25,655 bases of DNA from contig JBKGZI010000027.1 in NCBI GenBank assembly GCA_046545675.1, positions 1-25,655 of the forward strand, read 5' to 3'. The notes beneath the pieces are model-generated. The model was not told where the DNA came from. It worked only from the letters and a program-made list of their open reading frames with translations, and made no database searches. Positions within the stretch are counted from its first letter, which is position 1. Each line of letters starts with the position of its first letter. Below, in pieces: positions 13,814-21,666 of the stretch. This DNA comes from CAYLTX01 sp046545675. GTDB taxonomy: Bacteria; Myxococcota_A; Bradymonadia; Bradymonadales; Bradymonadaceae. The position numbers were made by a program, and so were the translations under genes.

Positions 13814-14818
13814 ATGTTTCACCGAAATTGGCGAGACCTGATCAAGCCTCGCGAAGTGAATATCGACCAGCGCTCCAAGACGGAGATGTACACCAAGTTT
13901 GTGTGCGAACCGCTCGAGCGAGGCTATGGAATCACGGTCGGCAATGCGCTTCGGCGAATTCTCCTGAGTAGCATCGTCGGTACGGCTGTGACCAAGGCGC
14001 GCATCGAAGGTGCGCTGCACGAGTTTACCAGCCTGCCCGAGATCAAAGAGGATGTGGCTGATATCATCCTCAACCTCAAGGAGTTGCGGCTGAACCTGCA
14101 CACCGATGAGGCCCAGACCGTCGAGATCGACGAAGAGGGCCCCAAGGTGGTCACCGGCGCCGACGTGGCGCGGGCTGGCAATATCGATGTGCTCAATCCC
14201 GACCACGTCCTGGCGACGGTCAGCGAAGGCGGCCGGCTGCAGATGCAGTTGACCGTCGACCACGGCCGAGGCTATGTGCCCGCCGAGGAGAATAAGGACG
14301 AAGAGGACCCGATCGGTACCATCCCGATCGACAGCCTCTTCAGCCCGATTCGCAAGGTCAACTACAAGATCACCAACGCTCGTGTCGGTCGACGTACCGA
14401 CTTCGACAAGTTGACCTTGGAGGTCTGGACCGACGGCTCGGTCATCCCCGAGGACGCGGTGGCTTACGCCGCCAAGATCCTCAAAGAGCAGCTCACGCTG
14501 TTCATCAACTTCGACGAGACCATTGAGCCGGAGATTCCCGAGGAAGACGAAGAGCCGCAGTTCAATGAGAACCTGCTCAAGCCGATCGACGAGCTGGAAT
14601 TGTCGGTCAGAAGTTTCAACTGCCTGCAGAGCGCGGGTATCAAGTATGTCGGTGATTTGGTCATGCGCACCGAAGCCGAGATGCTCAAGACGAAGAACTT
14701 CGGGCGCAAGTCGCTCAAAGAAATTAAAGAACTACTCGCCGATATGGACCTCGAGCTGGGAACGGACCTGGAGAATTGGCCGCCCAAAGATCTCGAGAAA
14801 AAGTCGGCTGAAGGCTAA
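13814..14818 (+). CDS. rpoA: RNA polymerase alpha subunit
   Basis: The 334-residue product has the alpha N-terminal dimerisation domain (CEPLERGYGITVGNALRRILLSS near residue 31), an acidic linker (about 232-249), and the C-terminal DNA- and activator-binding domain (about 255-320, LSVRSFNCLQSAGIKYVGDL, KNFGRKSLKEIKELL). It assembles core polymerase. It lies between rpsK and rplQ as usual, apart from the missing rpsD. The product has a normal family length. Confidence 0.97.
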   Translation: MFHRNWRDLIKPREVNIDQRSKTEMYTKFVCEPLERGYGITVGNALRRILLSSIVGTAVTKARIEGALHEFTSLPEIKEDVADIILNLKELRLNLHTDEAQTVEIDEEGPKVVTGADVARAGNIDVLNPDHVLATVSEGGRLQMQLTVDHGRGYVPAEENKDEEDPIGTIPIDSLFSPIRKVNYKITNARVGRRTDFDKLTLEVWTDGSVIPEDAVAYAAKILKEQLTLFINFDETIEPEIPEEDEEPQFNENLLKPIDELELSVRSFNCLQSAGIKYVGDLVMRTEAEMLKTKNFGRKSLKEIKELLADMDLELGTDLENWPPKDLEKKSAEG

Positions 14819-14840
14819 GCTAGCTGGCAAGGATAGTGTT

Positions 14841-15293
14841 ATGCGACATCGCAAAAGAGGACGCTCGCTGAGCCGAGACGCCGCCCACCGCAAGGCGACT
14901 CTGCACAATATGGCCCGGAGCCTGGTGCATTATGAAATGCTCCAGACCACCGACGCCAAGGCGAAAGAGCTGCGGAAGGTGGCCGACCGGCTGATCACGT
15001 TGGGTAAGACCGGCACGCTGCACGCTCGCCGACAGGCGCTGGCGGTCCTACAGGATCGCGAGTTGGTCGCGAAGGTCTTCGATGACCTCGCTCAGCGCGA
15101 CGAGATCGCCGAGCGACAGGGCGGATATTCGCGGATCATCAAGATCGGCAATCGCCGCGGAGACAACGCCGCGATCAGCCGGATCTCGTGGGTCGGCGCG
15201 ACCCTGGAGAGCACCGAGGACTTGCGGTATCCGGCGCATATCCGAGAGCTCATCGAGACCGAAGAGGTCGACGAATTGGGCGAAGAAGAATAA
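14841..15293 (+). CDS. rplQ: 50S ribosomal protein L17
   Basis: The 150-residue L17 starts MRHRKRGRSLSRDAAHRKAT and has NMARSLVHYEMLQTTDAKAKELRKVADRLITLGK, typical of L17. After about residue 120 it has an acidic C-terminal tail (LIETEEVDELGEEE), longer than the compact 116-130-residue forms. AAGGA (14829-14833) precedes the ATG. It closes the ribosomal cluster and is followed by a terminator. Confidence 0.95.
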   Translation: MRHRKRGRSLSRDAAHRKATLHNMARSLVHYEMLQTTDAKAKELRKVADRLITLGKTGTLHARRQALAVLQDRELVAKVFDDLAQRDEIAERQGGYSRIIKIGNRRGDNAAISRISWVGATLESTEDLRYPAHIRELIETEEVDELGEEE

Positions 15294-15316
15294 GGGCTCT
15301 GCCAATCTAGAGCTTT

Positions 15317-15360
15317 CGAGAACCCCGGCCGTGTCCAAGCAGCCGGGGTTCTCGTCGTTC
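15317..15360 (+). terminator. Terminator after the ribosomal cluster
   Basis: CGAGAACCCCGGC (15317-15329) pairs perfectly with GCCGGGGTTCTCG (15342-15354), a 13-bp stem with a 12-nt loop, then TCGTTCTT. The T tract is imperfect, but stem strength and the place after rplQ make termination likely. Confidence 0.75.
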
Positions 15361-15458
15361 TTGGAGCTTGGTATCGCTTCTCCGGGGACACGCTTTCGCT
15401 GGCGACATGCTCGCGGCACGCGAATATGACGCACTTGTCACACACCCGCTGAGCATGC

Positions 15459-15467
15459 TGGTATACT
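15459..15467 (+). promoter_or_regulatory. Extended -10 promoter for the phosphatase gene
   Basis: TG-G-TATACT (15459-15467) is an extended -10 element. TTGTCA (15435-15440) lies 21 nt upstream, too far for a normal -35, which extended -10 promoters can do without. The leader to the ATG at 15552 would be about 78 nt. Confidence 0.4.
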
Positions 15468-15551
15468 GAGCCCGATAGATCGTTTGGCGGACGGCTGCGT
15501 TATGTGCTCCGTCGCCGGTACCAAGTCACCATCTCTTCGCGGTCTGGACCT

Positions 15552-18194
15552 ATGAATACATCGATCCGAGCGTTTGTCGTCTACGCCCTGTTGGCTTGCC
15601 TGATCCCGGCGTGCTCGAGCCAAAAGCCCACCTCGGCACCTCAGCAGGAGGAGCGGGCCGCTCGCGAGTCGACCGGACAGCAAAAGAAGCCGGCGCCGAC
15701 CCCGGTCGACAAGCCCAAGCGGATCATCTTGCTCATCGGGGACGGCATGGGCGTGCCCGGGCTGAGCGCGGCCAGCTACGCCAAAGGCGAGCCGCTGGCG
15801 ATGTTGGGCCTCGAGCACACGGGCCTGATGTCCACCCACTCCCACGAGTTCGTGACCACGGACTCGGCGGCTTCGGCCACCGCGATCGCCACCGGACAGA
15901 AGACTCACTTCGAAGGCGTGTCGGTCGAGGCCGGGACCACCCGCAAGACCGAGGGCGAGGAGTCACGGCATTTGCAGACCGTGCTCGAGAAGGCCGAGAA
16001 GTCCGGGTGGAAGACCGGGCTGGTGTCGACCAGCCGGATCGTGCACGCCACGCCGGCGGCGTTCGCGTCGCACCGAGCTCATCGCCACAGCTACGAGGAG
16101 ATCGCCGGTGATATGCTGGGATCGGGCGTCGACGTGCTGCTGGGCGGCGGGACGCGGTTCTTCGAGGAGCGTGGCGACGGCAAGGACCTGTTGGAGGCCT
16201 TCGGCGACCGGGGCTATAAGATCGCTCGCAGTGCCGAGGAGATCTCTGAGGCTGCGGAGTTGGCCGACCGACTGATCGGCCTTCCCCACGACCCCGATTT
16301 TCCGCCCGCCGGCGACCCGGACCGGGCGATGAACCTCGACGAGATGACCCGAAGCGCGCTGCAGGTGCTCGATCGCGACAACGATGAGGGCTTCTTCTTG
16401 ATGGTCGAGGGCTCGCAGATCGACTGGCGCGGCCACGATCTCGACGGCGAAGGAGTGATCAAAGAGACGCTCGACTTCGACGACGCCGTGCGGGTCGCGC
16501 TCGACTACGCGAGCACCCGAGACGATACGCTGGTGGTGGCCACCTCCGATCACGAGACCGGCGGCTTGTCGGTGCTCGATCCCGGCTACACCCAGCGCTT
16601 CAGCGAGGCGCTGGGCGGAGACGACAAGATTGCCGAGATGACCGGGTGGCCCGAGGGCAGCGACCACGAGGCGCCGGCGGCGGCTTTGACCGCCATCGAG
16701 CTGGGATCCTACGGCGAGTCAGCCGGCTTCGGTCCCACACACGCCCAGGACAACCGACTCAACACGGTATTCTCTCATCTGACCCAGGCGAGCCGCCGCT
16801 ATTGCGAGAACCCGGGGGAGCACTCGGGGCTGCACACGCCGGCGTTCGTGCCGATCTTCGCGCACGGCAAGGCCTCGCGTCATATCGCCGAGGCGGGCGA
16901 CAACGCCGAGCTGGGCCGGCGGATCAAGCAGATGGTCGGCGCGGAGACCGTCAGCGCCCATCATCCGGTGCGCACCAAGCCCGGGGCCCGGGCAAACCAG
17001 CGGCCGCGAAATATCGTCGTGATGGTCGGCGACGGGATGGGCATCGGAGCGCTCAGCTCCGCTTATTATGGCCGCGGCGAGTTGGCGATGCGCTCGCTGC
17101 CGGTCAAGGGGCTGGTGTCGACGCACGCGGCCGACCGGCTGGTGGCGGATTCGGCGGCCGGGGCGACCGCACTCGCCAGCGCTGGGCGCACGGATTCCGG
17201 CGCTGTGGGAATGGTGCGCACCGACGACGGCCTCGAGTCGAAGGCCACGCTCATCGAGCGCGCCGAGCAACAGGGCAAGGCCACCGGTCTGGTGACCACG
17301 ACCACGCTGACCCATGCCACACCGGCCGCGTTTTACGCTCATATGCCGTCTCGCGCCGACGAGCAGAAGGCGGCCGATTCCTTCGTGAACTTCCCGGAGC
17401 GGATCAGCGGCTCGGACGGCATCGATATCGCCTTTGGAGCGGGGCGGCAGATCTTCGGAGACGAGCGCATCGCCAAGCTCGAAGAGCGCGGTGTGGTCGT
17501 CGAATCGACCTGGAGCGACGAGGTGCCCGCCGGTAAGCAGGTCGTGCGGTTTATGGGGCACAAGGGGCTCGACTCGGCCGCCGATCGTCACGGCGACGAC
17601 GACCCGGCGACGCCGACGCTGCGGCAGATGACCCGCACCGCGCTGTCGGCGTTGTCCAAAGACGACGACGGCTTCGTGCTGATGGTCGAAGGCGGCCAGA
17701 TCGACTGGGCTCAGCATGGCATGAAGCGAGACGACGACCTCTTCAGCGAGGTCGCTGATTTCGACGAGGCGGTCGCCGAGGTCATGGAGTTTGCCCGTCG
17801 CGACGGCGAGACGTTGGTCGTGGTCACCGCCGATCACGACCACACGACCACGCTCATCGACGATCACTATAAATTCAACGAATGCTCGTGTGGCGCGGCG
17901 GTCGAGTGCGGCGGAGATCACGAGCTGACCAAGATGCCGGTGGCCGTCGACAAGGTCGAGCGAAACGAGGGCCTCGAGGATACGAGGCTACAGGGCGAGT
18001 ACGCCCCGCTGGAGATCGCCGTCCAATACGCCTGGCTGGTCCAGGAGGGCGCGCCGCGCGCCGGGGAGGCGGGGCCGCATTCGGCAAACTTCGTGCCGCT
18101 CTTTGCCTTCGGCCCGCACTCAGACGGCCTGCGCGGATTTCGCGATCTGCCCGAGGTCGGCCAACATCTGCAGGACGCGCTGGGCGATCCCTGA
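15552..18194 (+). CDS. Lipoprotein with two tandem alkaline phosphatase domains
   Basis: This 880-residue predicted lipoprotein has a signal peptide with a Cys in LIPAC (C21), a charged/Pro linker to about 55, then two alkaline phosphatase domains. Domain 1 (about 56-465) has IGDGMG (D64), nucleophile S105 in TTDSAAS, HATPAA (H165, T167), VEGSQID (E286, D291, H295), D333-H334 and H428. Domain 2 (about 485-880) has VGDGMG (D494), S534 in VADSAAG, HATPAA (H588), VEGGQID (E713, D718, H722), D761-H762 and H843. Both look catalytically complete. They hydrolyse phosphate monoesters outside the inner membrane, by family. The domains have diverged, so the fusion is old. The start was chosen for the signal peptide. 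Confidence 0.88.
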   Translation: MNTSIRAFVVYALLACLIPACSSQKPTSAPQQEERAARESTGQQKKPAPTPVDKPKRIILLIGDGMGVPGLSAASYAKGEPLAMLGLEHTGLMSTHSHEFVTTDSAASATAIATGQKTHFEGVSVEAGTTRKTEGEESRHLQTVLEKAEKSGWKTGLVSTSRIVHATPAAFASHRAHRHSYEEIAGDMLGSGVDVLLGGGTRFFEERGDGKDLLEAFGDRGYKIARSAEEISEAAELADRLIGLPHDPDFPPAGDPDRAMNLDEMTRSALQVLDRDNDEGFFLMVEGSQIDWRGHDLDGEGVIKETLDFDDAVRVALDYASTRDDTLVVATSDHETGGLSVLDPGYTQRFSEALGGDDKIAEMTGWPEGSDHEAPAAALTAIELGSYGESAGFGPTHAQDNRLNTVFSHLTQASRRYCENPGEHSGLHTPAFVPIFAHGKASRHIAEAGDNAELGRRIKQMVGAETVSAHHPVRTKPGARANQRPRNIVVMVGDGMGIGALSSAYYGRGELAMRSLPVKGLVSTHAADRLVADSAAGATALASAGRTDSGAVGMVRTDDGLESKATLIERAEQQGKATGLVTTTTLTHATPAAFYAHMPSRADEQKAADSFVNFPERISGSDGIDIAFGAGRQIFGDERIAKLEERGVVVESTWSDEVPAGKQVVRFMGHKGLDSAADRHGDDDPATPTLRQMTRTALSALSKDDDGFVLMVEGGQIDWAQHGMKRDDDLFSEVADFDEAVAEVMEFARRDGETLVVVTADHDHTTTLIDDHYKFNECSCGAAVECGGDHELTKMPVAVDKVERNEGLEDTRLQGEYAPLEIAVQYAWLVQEGAPRAGEAGPHSANFVPLFAFGPHSDGLRGFRDLPEVGQHLQDALGDP

Positions 18195-18209
18195 CTCGCG
18201 GCGGGGTTC

Positions 18210-18914
18210 TCAACCACGTCGACTGCGTCGAGTTGCGCGCAGTTCGCCGAAGAAGCGGTCGAGCAAGGGCCGGCTCTTGATGGCCGCCGAGGCCTCCACG
18301 CCCAGATTGACGTCCAGCGCCCAGGTGCCGAATTGAGCGGCGCGGGCGGCGTTGTCGGCGGTGAGCCCCCCGCCGAGGACGATGCGACGGCGCAGCTTTT
18401 CGTCGAGCCCCTCCAAGACCGACCAGTCGAAGACGCCCGTGGAGCGGTTGGGGCCGCGCTCGAAGTTGTCGAGCAAGACCCTGTCGCAGTGCATCGAGGC
18501 GATCGCGGGCAGTTGGCCTTCGACGTGGCAGGCCTTCCAGATCTCGGTGCCCTCGGGCAGGTGGCGGCGCAGCTCGAGCATATATTCGTTGCTCTCCCGG
18601 CCGTGGAGCTGCACGGCGGCCAGTTCGAGGCGCTCGGCGCAGCAGGCGATCTGACTGATCGTCTCGTCGACGAAGACGCCGACGAAGTCGAGCGGGGCCG
18701 CGGCGGTGATCGCGCGTGCCTGGCCGTAGGTGAGCTGTCTGGCCGAGCCGGGGGCGAAGATCAGCCCGCCATAGACAGCCCCGGCCTGCCACGCGGCGGC
18801 GGCCTGTTCGCCGCTGGTCAGCCCGCAGACCTTGACACGCCCGTAGACGAGTTGGCGAAATTCGCGCCCCTCGAGGGCGTCGTTTGGGTGATCGACGAAG
18901 TCTTCGAGTGCCAT
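18210..18914 (-). CDS. trpF: Phosphoribosylanthranilate isomerase, stand-alone, TrpCF-like
   Basis: TrpF converts phosphoribosylanthranilate to CdRP in tryptophan synthesis. The 234-residue product contains KVCGLT (C30, the catalytic base), GAVYGGLIFAPGSARQ (46-60), VGVF, AAVQLHGRE (99-107), D149 in LLDN (catalytic acid), VLGGGLTADN (179-188) and LDVNLGVE. It has about 27 extra N-terminal residues and resembles the TrpF half of TrpC-TrpF fusions of enteric type more than a typical short TrpF. The Ser normally in the DVxSGVE loop is Leu. It is convergent with the phosphatase gene, 15 nt apart, with no visible terminator. No other trp gene is in the window. Confidence 0.88.
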   Translation of the reverse strand: MALEDFVDHPNDALEGREFRQLVYGRVKVCGLTSGEQAAAAWQAGAVYGGLIFAPGSARQLTYGQARAITAAAPLDFVGVFVDETISQIACCAERLELAAVQLHGRESNEYMLELRRHLPEGTEIWKACHVEGQLPAIASMHCDRVLLDNFERGPNRSTGVFDWSVLEGLDEKLRRRIVLGGGLTADNAARAAQFGTWALDVNLGVEASAAIKSRPLLDRFFGELRATRRSRRG

Positions 18915-18955
18915 CGTAAAACCTGGGGTGGAGTCGTCTTCAGGAGAATCACTAC

Positions 18956-18977
18956 CCACTGAAGCGTGGCTCAGTGG
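18956..18977. repeat. Inverted repeat in trpF-panB divergent spacer
   Basis: CCACTGA (18956-18962) and TCAGTGG (18971-18977) form a dyad with an 8-nt centre, 42 nt upstream of the trpF start. It could be an operator or a leader hairpin for trpF. No clear promoter pair is seen for trpF. Confidence 0.3.
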
Positions 18978-19051
18978 CGCAGCATCAGTGTAATTTAGCC
19001 GCACTTGGCGCGCTGTGAAGAGCCGGCAAGCTGCAGCCGGTATTCGAGTCG

Positions 19052-19080
19052 TTGACCCAAACGCAGCCAGCCCGTACGAT
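19052..19080 (+). promoter_or_regulatory. Predicted promoter for panB-panC
   Basis: TTGACC (19052-19057) and TACGAT (19075-19080) are 17 nt apart, a good sigma-70-like pair. The start of transcription would be near 19087, giving a leader of about 30 nt before panB. Confidence 0.5.
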
Positions 19081-19116
19081 AGCCGCGCTTTGGGACCCTT
19101 TTTTTGGAGCAGCAGT

Positions 19117-19920
19117 ATGGCTCGACGGAAGACAACCCACGACCTGCATAAGCTATACGAGGCCGACACGCCGCTGACGATGGTCACGTGTTACGACTAT
19201 ACGTTCGCGCGGCTGGTGGAGATGGCCGACATCGACGCGATTTTGGTCGGTGATAGCCTCGGAAACGTCATCCAGGGCCACGAGACGACCCTGCCGGTGA
19301 CCGTCGACGATATCGTCTACCATACGCGAGCGGTCGCTCGCGCCAATGGCAGCGCGCACCTGGTCGCTGATATGCCGTTTATGAGCTATCAGGCCAGCAT
19401 CGACGACGGGATGCGAAACGCCGGGCGCCTGCTCAAGGAGGGCGGCGCCCAGGCGGTCAAGGTCGAGGGCGGCCGGCAGATCGCCCCGCTCGTCGAGAAG
19501 ATGGCCGGCCAAGGCGTCCCGGTGGTCGGCCACCTCGGGCTGACCCCTCAGTCGGTGCATAAATTCGGTGGTTATCGCGTCCAGGGCCGCGGCGACCAGG
19601 CCGCCGACGAGCTGCTCGAGGATGCCCGGGTCCTCCAGGAGGCCGGCATCTATATGCTCGTGCTCGAGATGGTGCCCACCGCCGTGGCCGAGAAGGTCAC
19701 CGCCAGCCTCGACATCCCGACCATCGGCATCGGGGCGGGCCGCGTCACCAGCGGTCAGGTCCTGGTCCTCCAGGATTTGCTGGGGATGAATTCGAGCTTC
19801 AAGCCCACATTCGTCAAGAATTTCGCCCATCTGGAAGACAGCGTCACCGGCGCACTTCGCGCCTATCGCGACGAGGTGCACGAGCGCAGCTTTCCGGGTG
19901 ATGAGCATTCCTTTGACTGA
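19117..19920 (+). CDS. panB: 3-methyl-2-oxobutanoate hydroxymethyltransferase
   Basis: PanB adds a hydroxymethyl group from methylene-THF to 2-oxoisovalerate, making ketopantoate for CoA synthesis. The 267-residue product has VGDSLGNVIQGHETTLPVT (metal ligand D46), ADMPFMSY (D85), KVEGG (E117), VVGHLGLTPQSVH, LEMVP (E184) and IGIGAGRVTSGQVLVLQDLLG, all family signatures. The ATG at 19117 was chosen over an in-frame start at 19015 because the longer one would overlap the predicted promoter. panC follows, with start candidates inside and just after its end. Confidence 0.95.
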   Translation: MARRKTTHDLHKLYEADTPLTMVTCYDYTFARLVEMADIDAILVGDSLGNVIQGHETTLPVTVDDIVYHTRAVARANGSAHLVADMPFMSYQASIDDGMRNAGRLLKEGGAQAVKVEGGRQIAPLVEKMAGQGVPVVGHLGLTPQSVHKFGGYRVQGRGDQAADELLEDARVLQEAGIYMLVLEMVPTAVAEKVTASLDIPTIGIGAGRVTSGQVLVLQDLLGMNSSFKPTFVKNFAHLEDSVTGALRAYRDEVHERSFPGDEHSFD

Positions 19921-19942
19921 GGCTCGCCAGCCGGAGCCACCC

Positions 19943-20821
19943 ATGCAAGTCGTCAAGACCGTCGACGCCTTTCGACGCGCGCGCAGCGCGCTCCGCGGCA
20001 CGGTGGGGTTTGTGCCAACGATGGGCTATCTGCACCGTGGCCACCTCGAGTTGATGCGCACGGCGAACGCTCGCTGCGATCATCTGGTGGTCAGCATCTT
20101 CGTCAATCCGACCCAATTCGGGCCCGGCGAAGATCTGGATTCTTATCCGCGCGACCCGCGAGGCGACCGGCAAAAGTGCGCCGATCTGGGCTGTGAGCTG
20201 CTGTTGATGCCCGACAGCGCTCAGATGTACGCCCCCGATCACGCCACCAGCGTCGAAGTCGGCGGCCTCGACGAGGTCCTTTGCGGTGCGCGTCGGCCCG
20301 GCCACTTCGAGGGCGTGGCCACGGTGGTGACCAAACTCTTCAACATCGTCCAGCCCGATGTGGCCGTCTTCGGCCGAAAGGACTACCAGCAATTGGCGAT
20401 CTTGCGTCGGATGACGCGCGACTTGAATTTTCCGATCGCGATTGTCGGCGTCCCCACGGTGCGCGAAGACGACGGGCTGGCGATCTCGAGCCGCAATAAA
20501 TACCTCGACGAGCGACAGCGACGAGACGCGCGCGTGCTTTCACAGGCGCTCAAACGCGGCTGGCAGGCCTACGATGACGGTGAGCGCGACGGTGAGGCGC
20601 TGGTGGGCGTGGTGAGCGAGCGTCTGCGCCAGGTCGTCGGGTCCGAGGCGATCGACTATGTCGAGTGCGTCCACCCCGAATCGCTGGTCCGCTACCAGGC
20701 AGATCAACGTCATATCGCCGGCGATGAGGGCGCGGTGATCGCCGTGGCCGTCTTTTTTGGTGGCGCGCGGCTCATCGACAACCTAAGACTTGACAGACCC
20801 CTGCCCGGCGCGCTTATGTGA
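19943..20821 (+). CDS. panC: Pantothenate synthetase
   Basis: PanC joins pantoate and beta-alanine with ATP. The 292-residue product has the HxxH nucleotidyl-transferase motif PTMGYLHRGHL (H31, H34), FVNPTQFGPGEDLDSYPR, FGRKDYQQ (143-150) and SSRN (182-185), the usual active-site set. The ATG at 19943, with GGAG at 19933-19936, gives the family-like start MQVVKTVDAF. ATG 19901 is in frame and would overlap panB by 20 nt, so it cannot be excluded. panD is not in the window. Confidence 0.94.
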   Translation: MQVVKTVDAFRRARSALRGTVGFVPTMGYLHRGHLELMRTANARCDHLVVSIFVNPTQFGPGEDLDSYPRDPRGDRQKCADLGCELLLMPDSAQMYAPDHATSVEVGGLDEVLCGARRPGHFEGVATVVTKLFNIVQPDVAVFGRKDYQQLAILRRMTRDLNFPIAIVGVPTVREDDGLAISSRNKYLDERQRRDARVLSQALKRGWQAYDDGERDGEALVGVVSERLRQVVGSEAIDYVECVHPESLVRYQADQRHIAGDEGAVIAVAVFFGGARLIDNLRLDRPLPGALM

Positions 20822-20894
20822 GCGGGCACTTACTTGTGGTGCGCCGTCGAGACTGGTGCGCACGGCAAATGGGCGGAGCTCGACAAGGCTCGGC

Positions 20895-20923
20895 TTGACA
20901 GGTGTAGAGCGGGTGATTAGGAA
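20895..20923 (+). promoter_or_regulatory. Predicted promoter of the fadR-like-etf operon
   Basis: A perfect TTGACA (20895-20900) lies 17 nt before TAGGAA (20918-20923). The -10 overlaps the first operator, so a bound repressor would block polymerase. The same hexamers and spacing occur at 6221-6249. Confidence 0.5.
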
Positions 20924-20960
20924 TGAATGGTGATTCATTTGTTGAATGAATGATGATTCA
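20920..20960 (+). promoter_or_regulatory. Two FadR-type operators, 23 bp apart
   Basis: GAATGAATGGTGATTCA (20921-20937) and GAATGAATGATGATTCA (20944-20960) differ by one base. Read as 18-mers from 20920 and 20943, they agree with the Bacillus subtilis FadR consensus as I recall it (TGAATGAMTANTCATTCA) at 15 and 16 of 18 positions, counting N. The first also holds a perfect AATGAAT-N4-ATTCATT dyad. Their place over the promoter suggests autoregulation. Confidence 0.6.
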
Positions 20961-20996
20961 GTCACGATCTTTTCAGTAGCGCCCGGACCCCGACGC

Positions 20997-21599
20997 ATGG
21001 CCACCAACGACAAACAGCGCAGCGACAAGCGCCAGCGCATCCTCGCCGGAGCGCTGACGGCGTTTGCCAAAAAAGGCTTTTACAACACCAAAGTCTCGGA
21101 GATCGCCAGCCAGGCTGGCGTGGCTGACGGCACCATTTACCTGTACTTCAAGAACAAAGACGATCTGTTGATCTCGTTGTTCGAAGACCGGATGGAGTGG
21201 ATTATCGAGCGTTTGCGCTCCGAGCTGAGCGCAGTCGAGGGTGACGCAGTCGCCAAATTTCGGCACATGGTCACCATTCATTGCCGGCTGGCCGTCGAGA
21301 ACCCCGAGCTGGCTGAATTTATCACCGTCGAGCTGCGCCAGAGCGCGAAGTTCGTCAAAGAATACGAGAACCCGAAGTTTGGCGATTACCTCAAGATTTT
21401 ACAGGGGCTGATCGAAGAAGGTCAGCAGGTTGGACGAATACGCGACGACGTCGACGTGCGGCTTGTCAGCCGGGCGTGCTTCGGCGCGCTGGACGAAGTA
21501 TTGTTGCAGTTGACGCTGTCCGAAGCGGGGGCCGATGAGGTCGACGCCAAGGCCGCCGAGGTTGCCACCATGCTCGTCGACGGATTGCTTGTAGAGTAG
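20997..21599 (+). CDS. fadR: TetR-family regulator, FadR/YsiA-like
   Basis: The 200-residue product has a TetR helix-turn-helix (about 31-55, VSEIASQAGVADGTIYLYFKNKDDLL) and a helical ligand domain with VELRQS and a GALDEVLL segment. The text closely resembles Bacillus FadR/YsiA, a repressor of fatty acid degradation genes released by long-chain acyl-CoA. The symbol refers to this TetR-type FadR, not the GntR-type of E. coli. ATG 20997 was chosen because the in-frame ATG at 20946 lies inside an operator. It is followed by etfB-etfA, as in Bacillus. Confidence 0.82.
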   Translation: MATNDKQRSDKRQRILAGALTAFAKKGFYNTKVSEIASQAGVADGTIYLYFKNKDDLLISLFEDRMEWIIERLRSELSAVEGDAVAKFRHMVTIHCRLAVENPELAEFITVELRQSAKFVKEYENPKFGDYLKILQGLIEEGQQVGRIRDDVDVRLVSRACFGALDEVLLQLTLSEAGADEVDAKAAEVATMLVDGLLVE

Positions 21600-21666
21600 A
21601 TGATTTGTGGGCTGGGATCGTGTTGTAGACGAAGCATATACATTTCTCTAATGCAGGAGGATGACC

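Noticed and set aside
16719..17921. 400-codon open frame on the minus strand
   Set aside because: It is antisense to the double phosphatase gene, whose active-site motifs are clear; the translation is low in recognisable features.
17875..18792. 305-codon open frame on the minus strand overlapping trpF
   Set aside because: It uses another frame of the trpF strand, is extremely Arg/Pro/Ala-rich, and has no family resemblance; trpF is the real gene there.
20946..20996. Upstream ATG for the TetR-type regulator
   Set aside because: It lies inside the second operator and adds 17 residues not seen in the family. ATG 20997 is better, although its ribosome binding site is weak.
21661..21666. ATG start for etfB
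   Set aside because: It directly abuts AGGAGG with no spacing. The GTG two codons later has a 6-nt spacing and gives the normal EtfB N-terminus.
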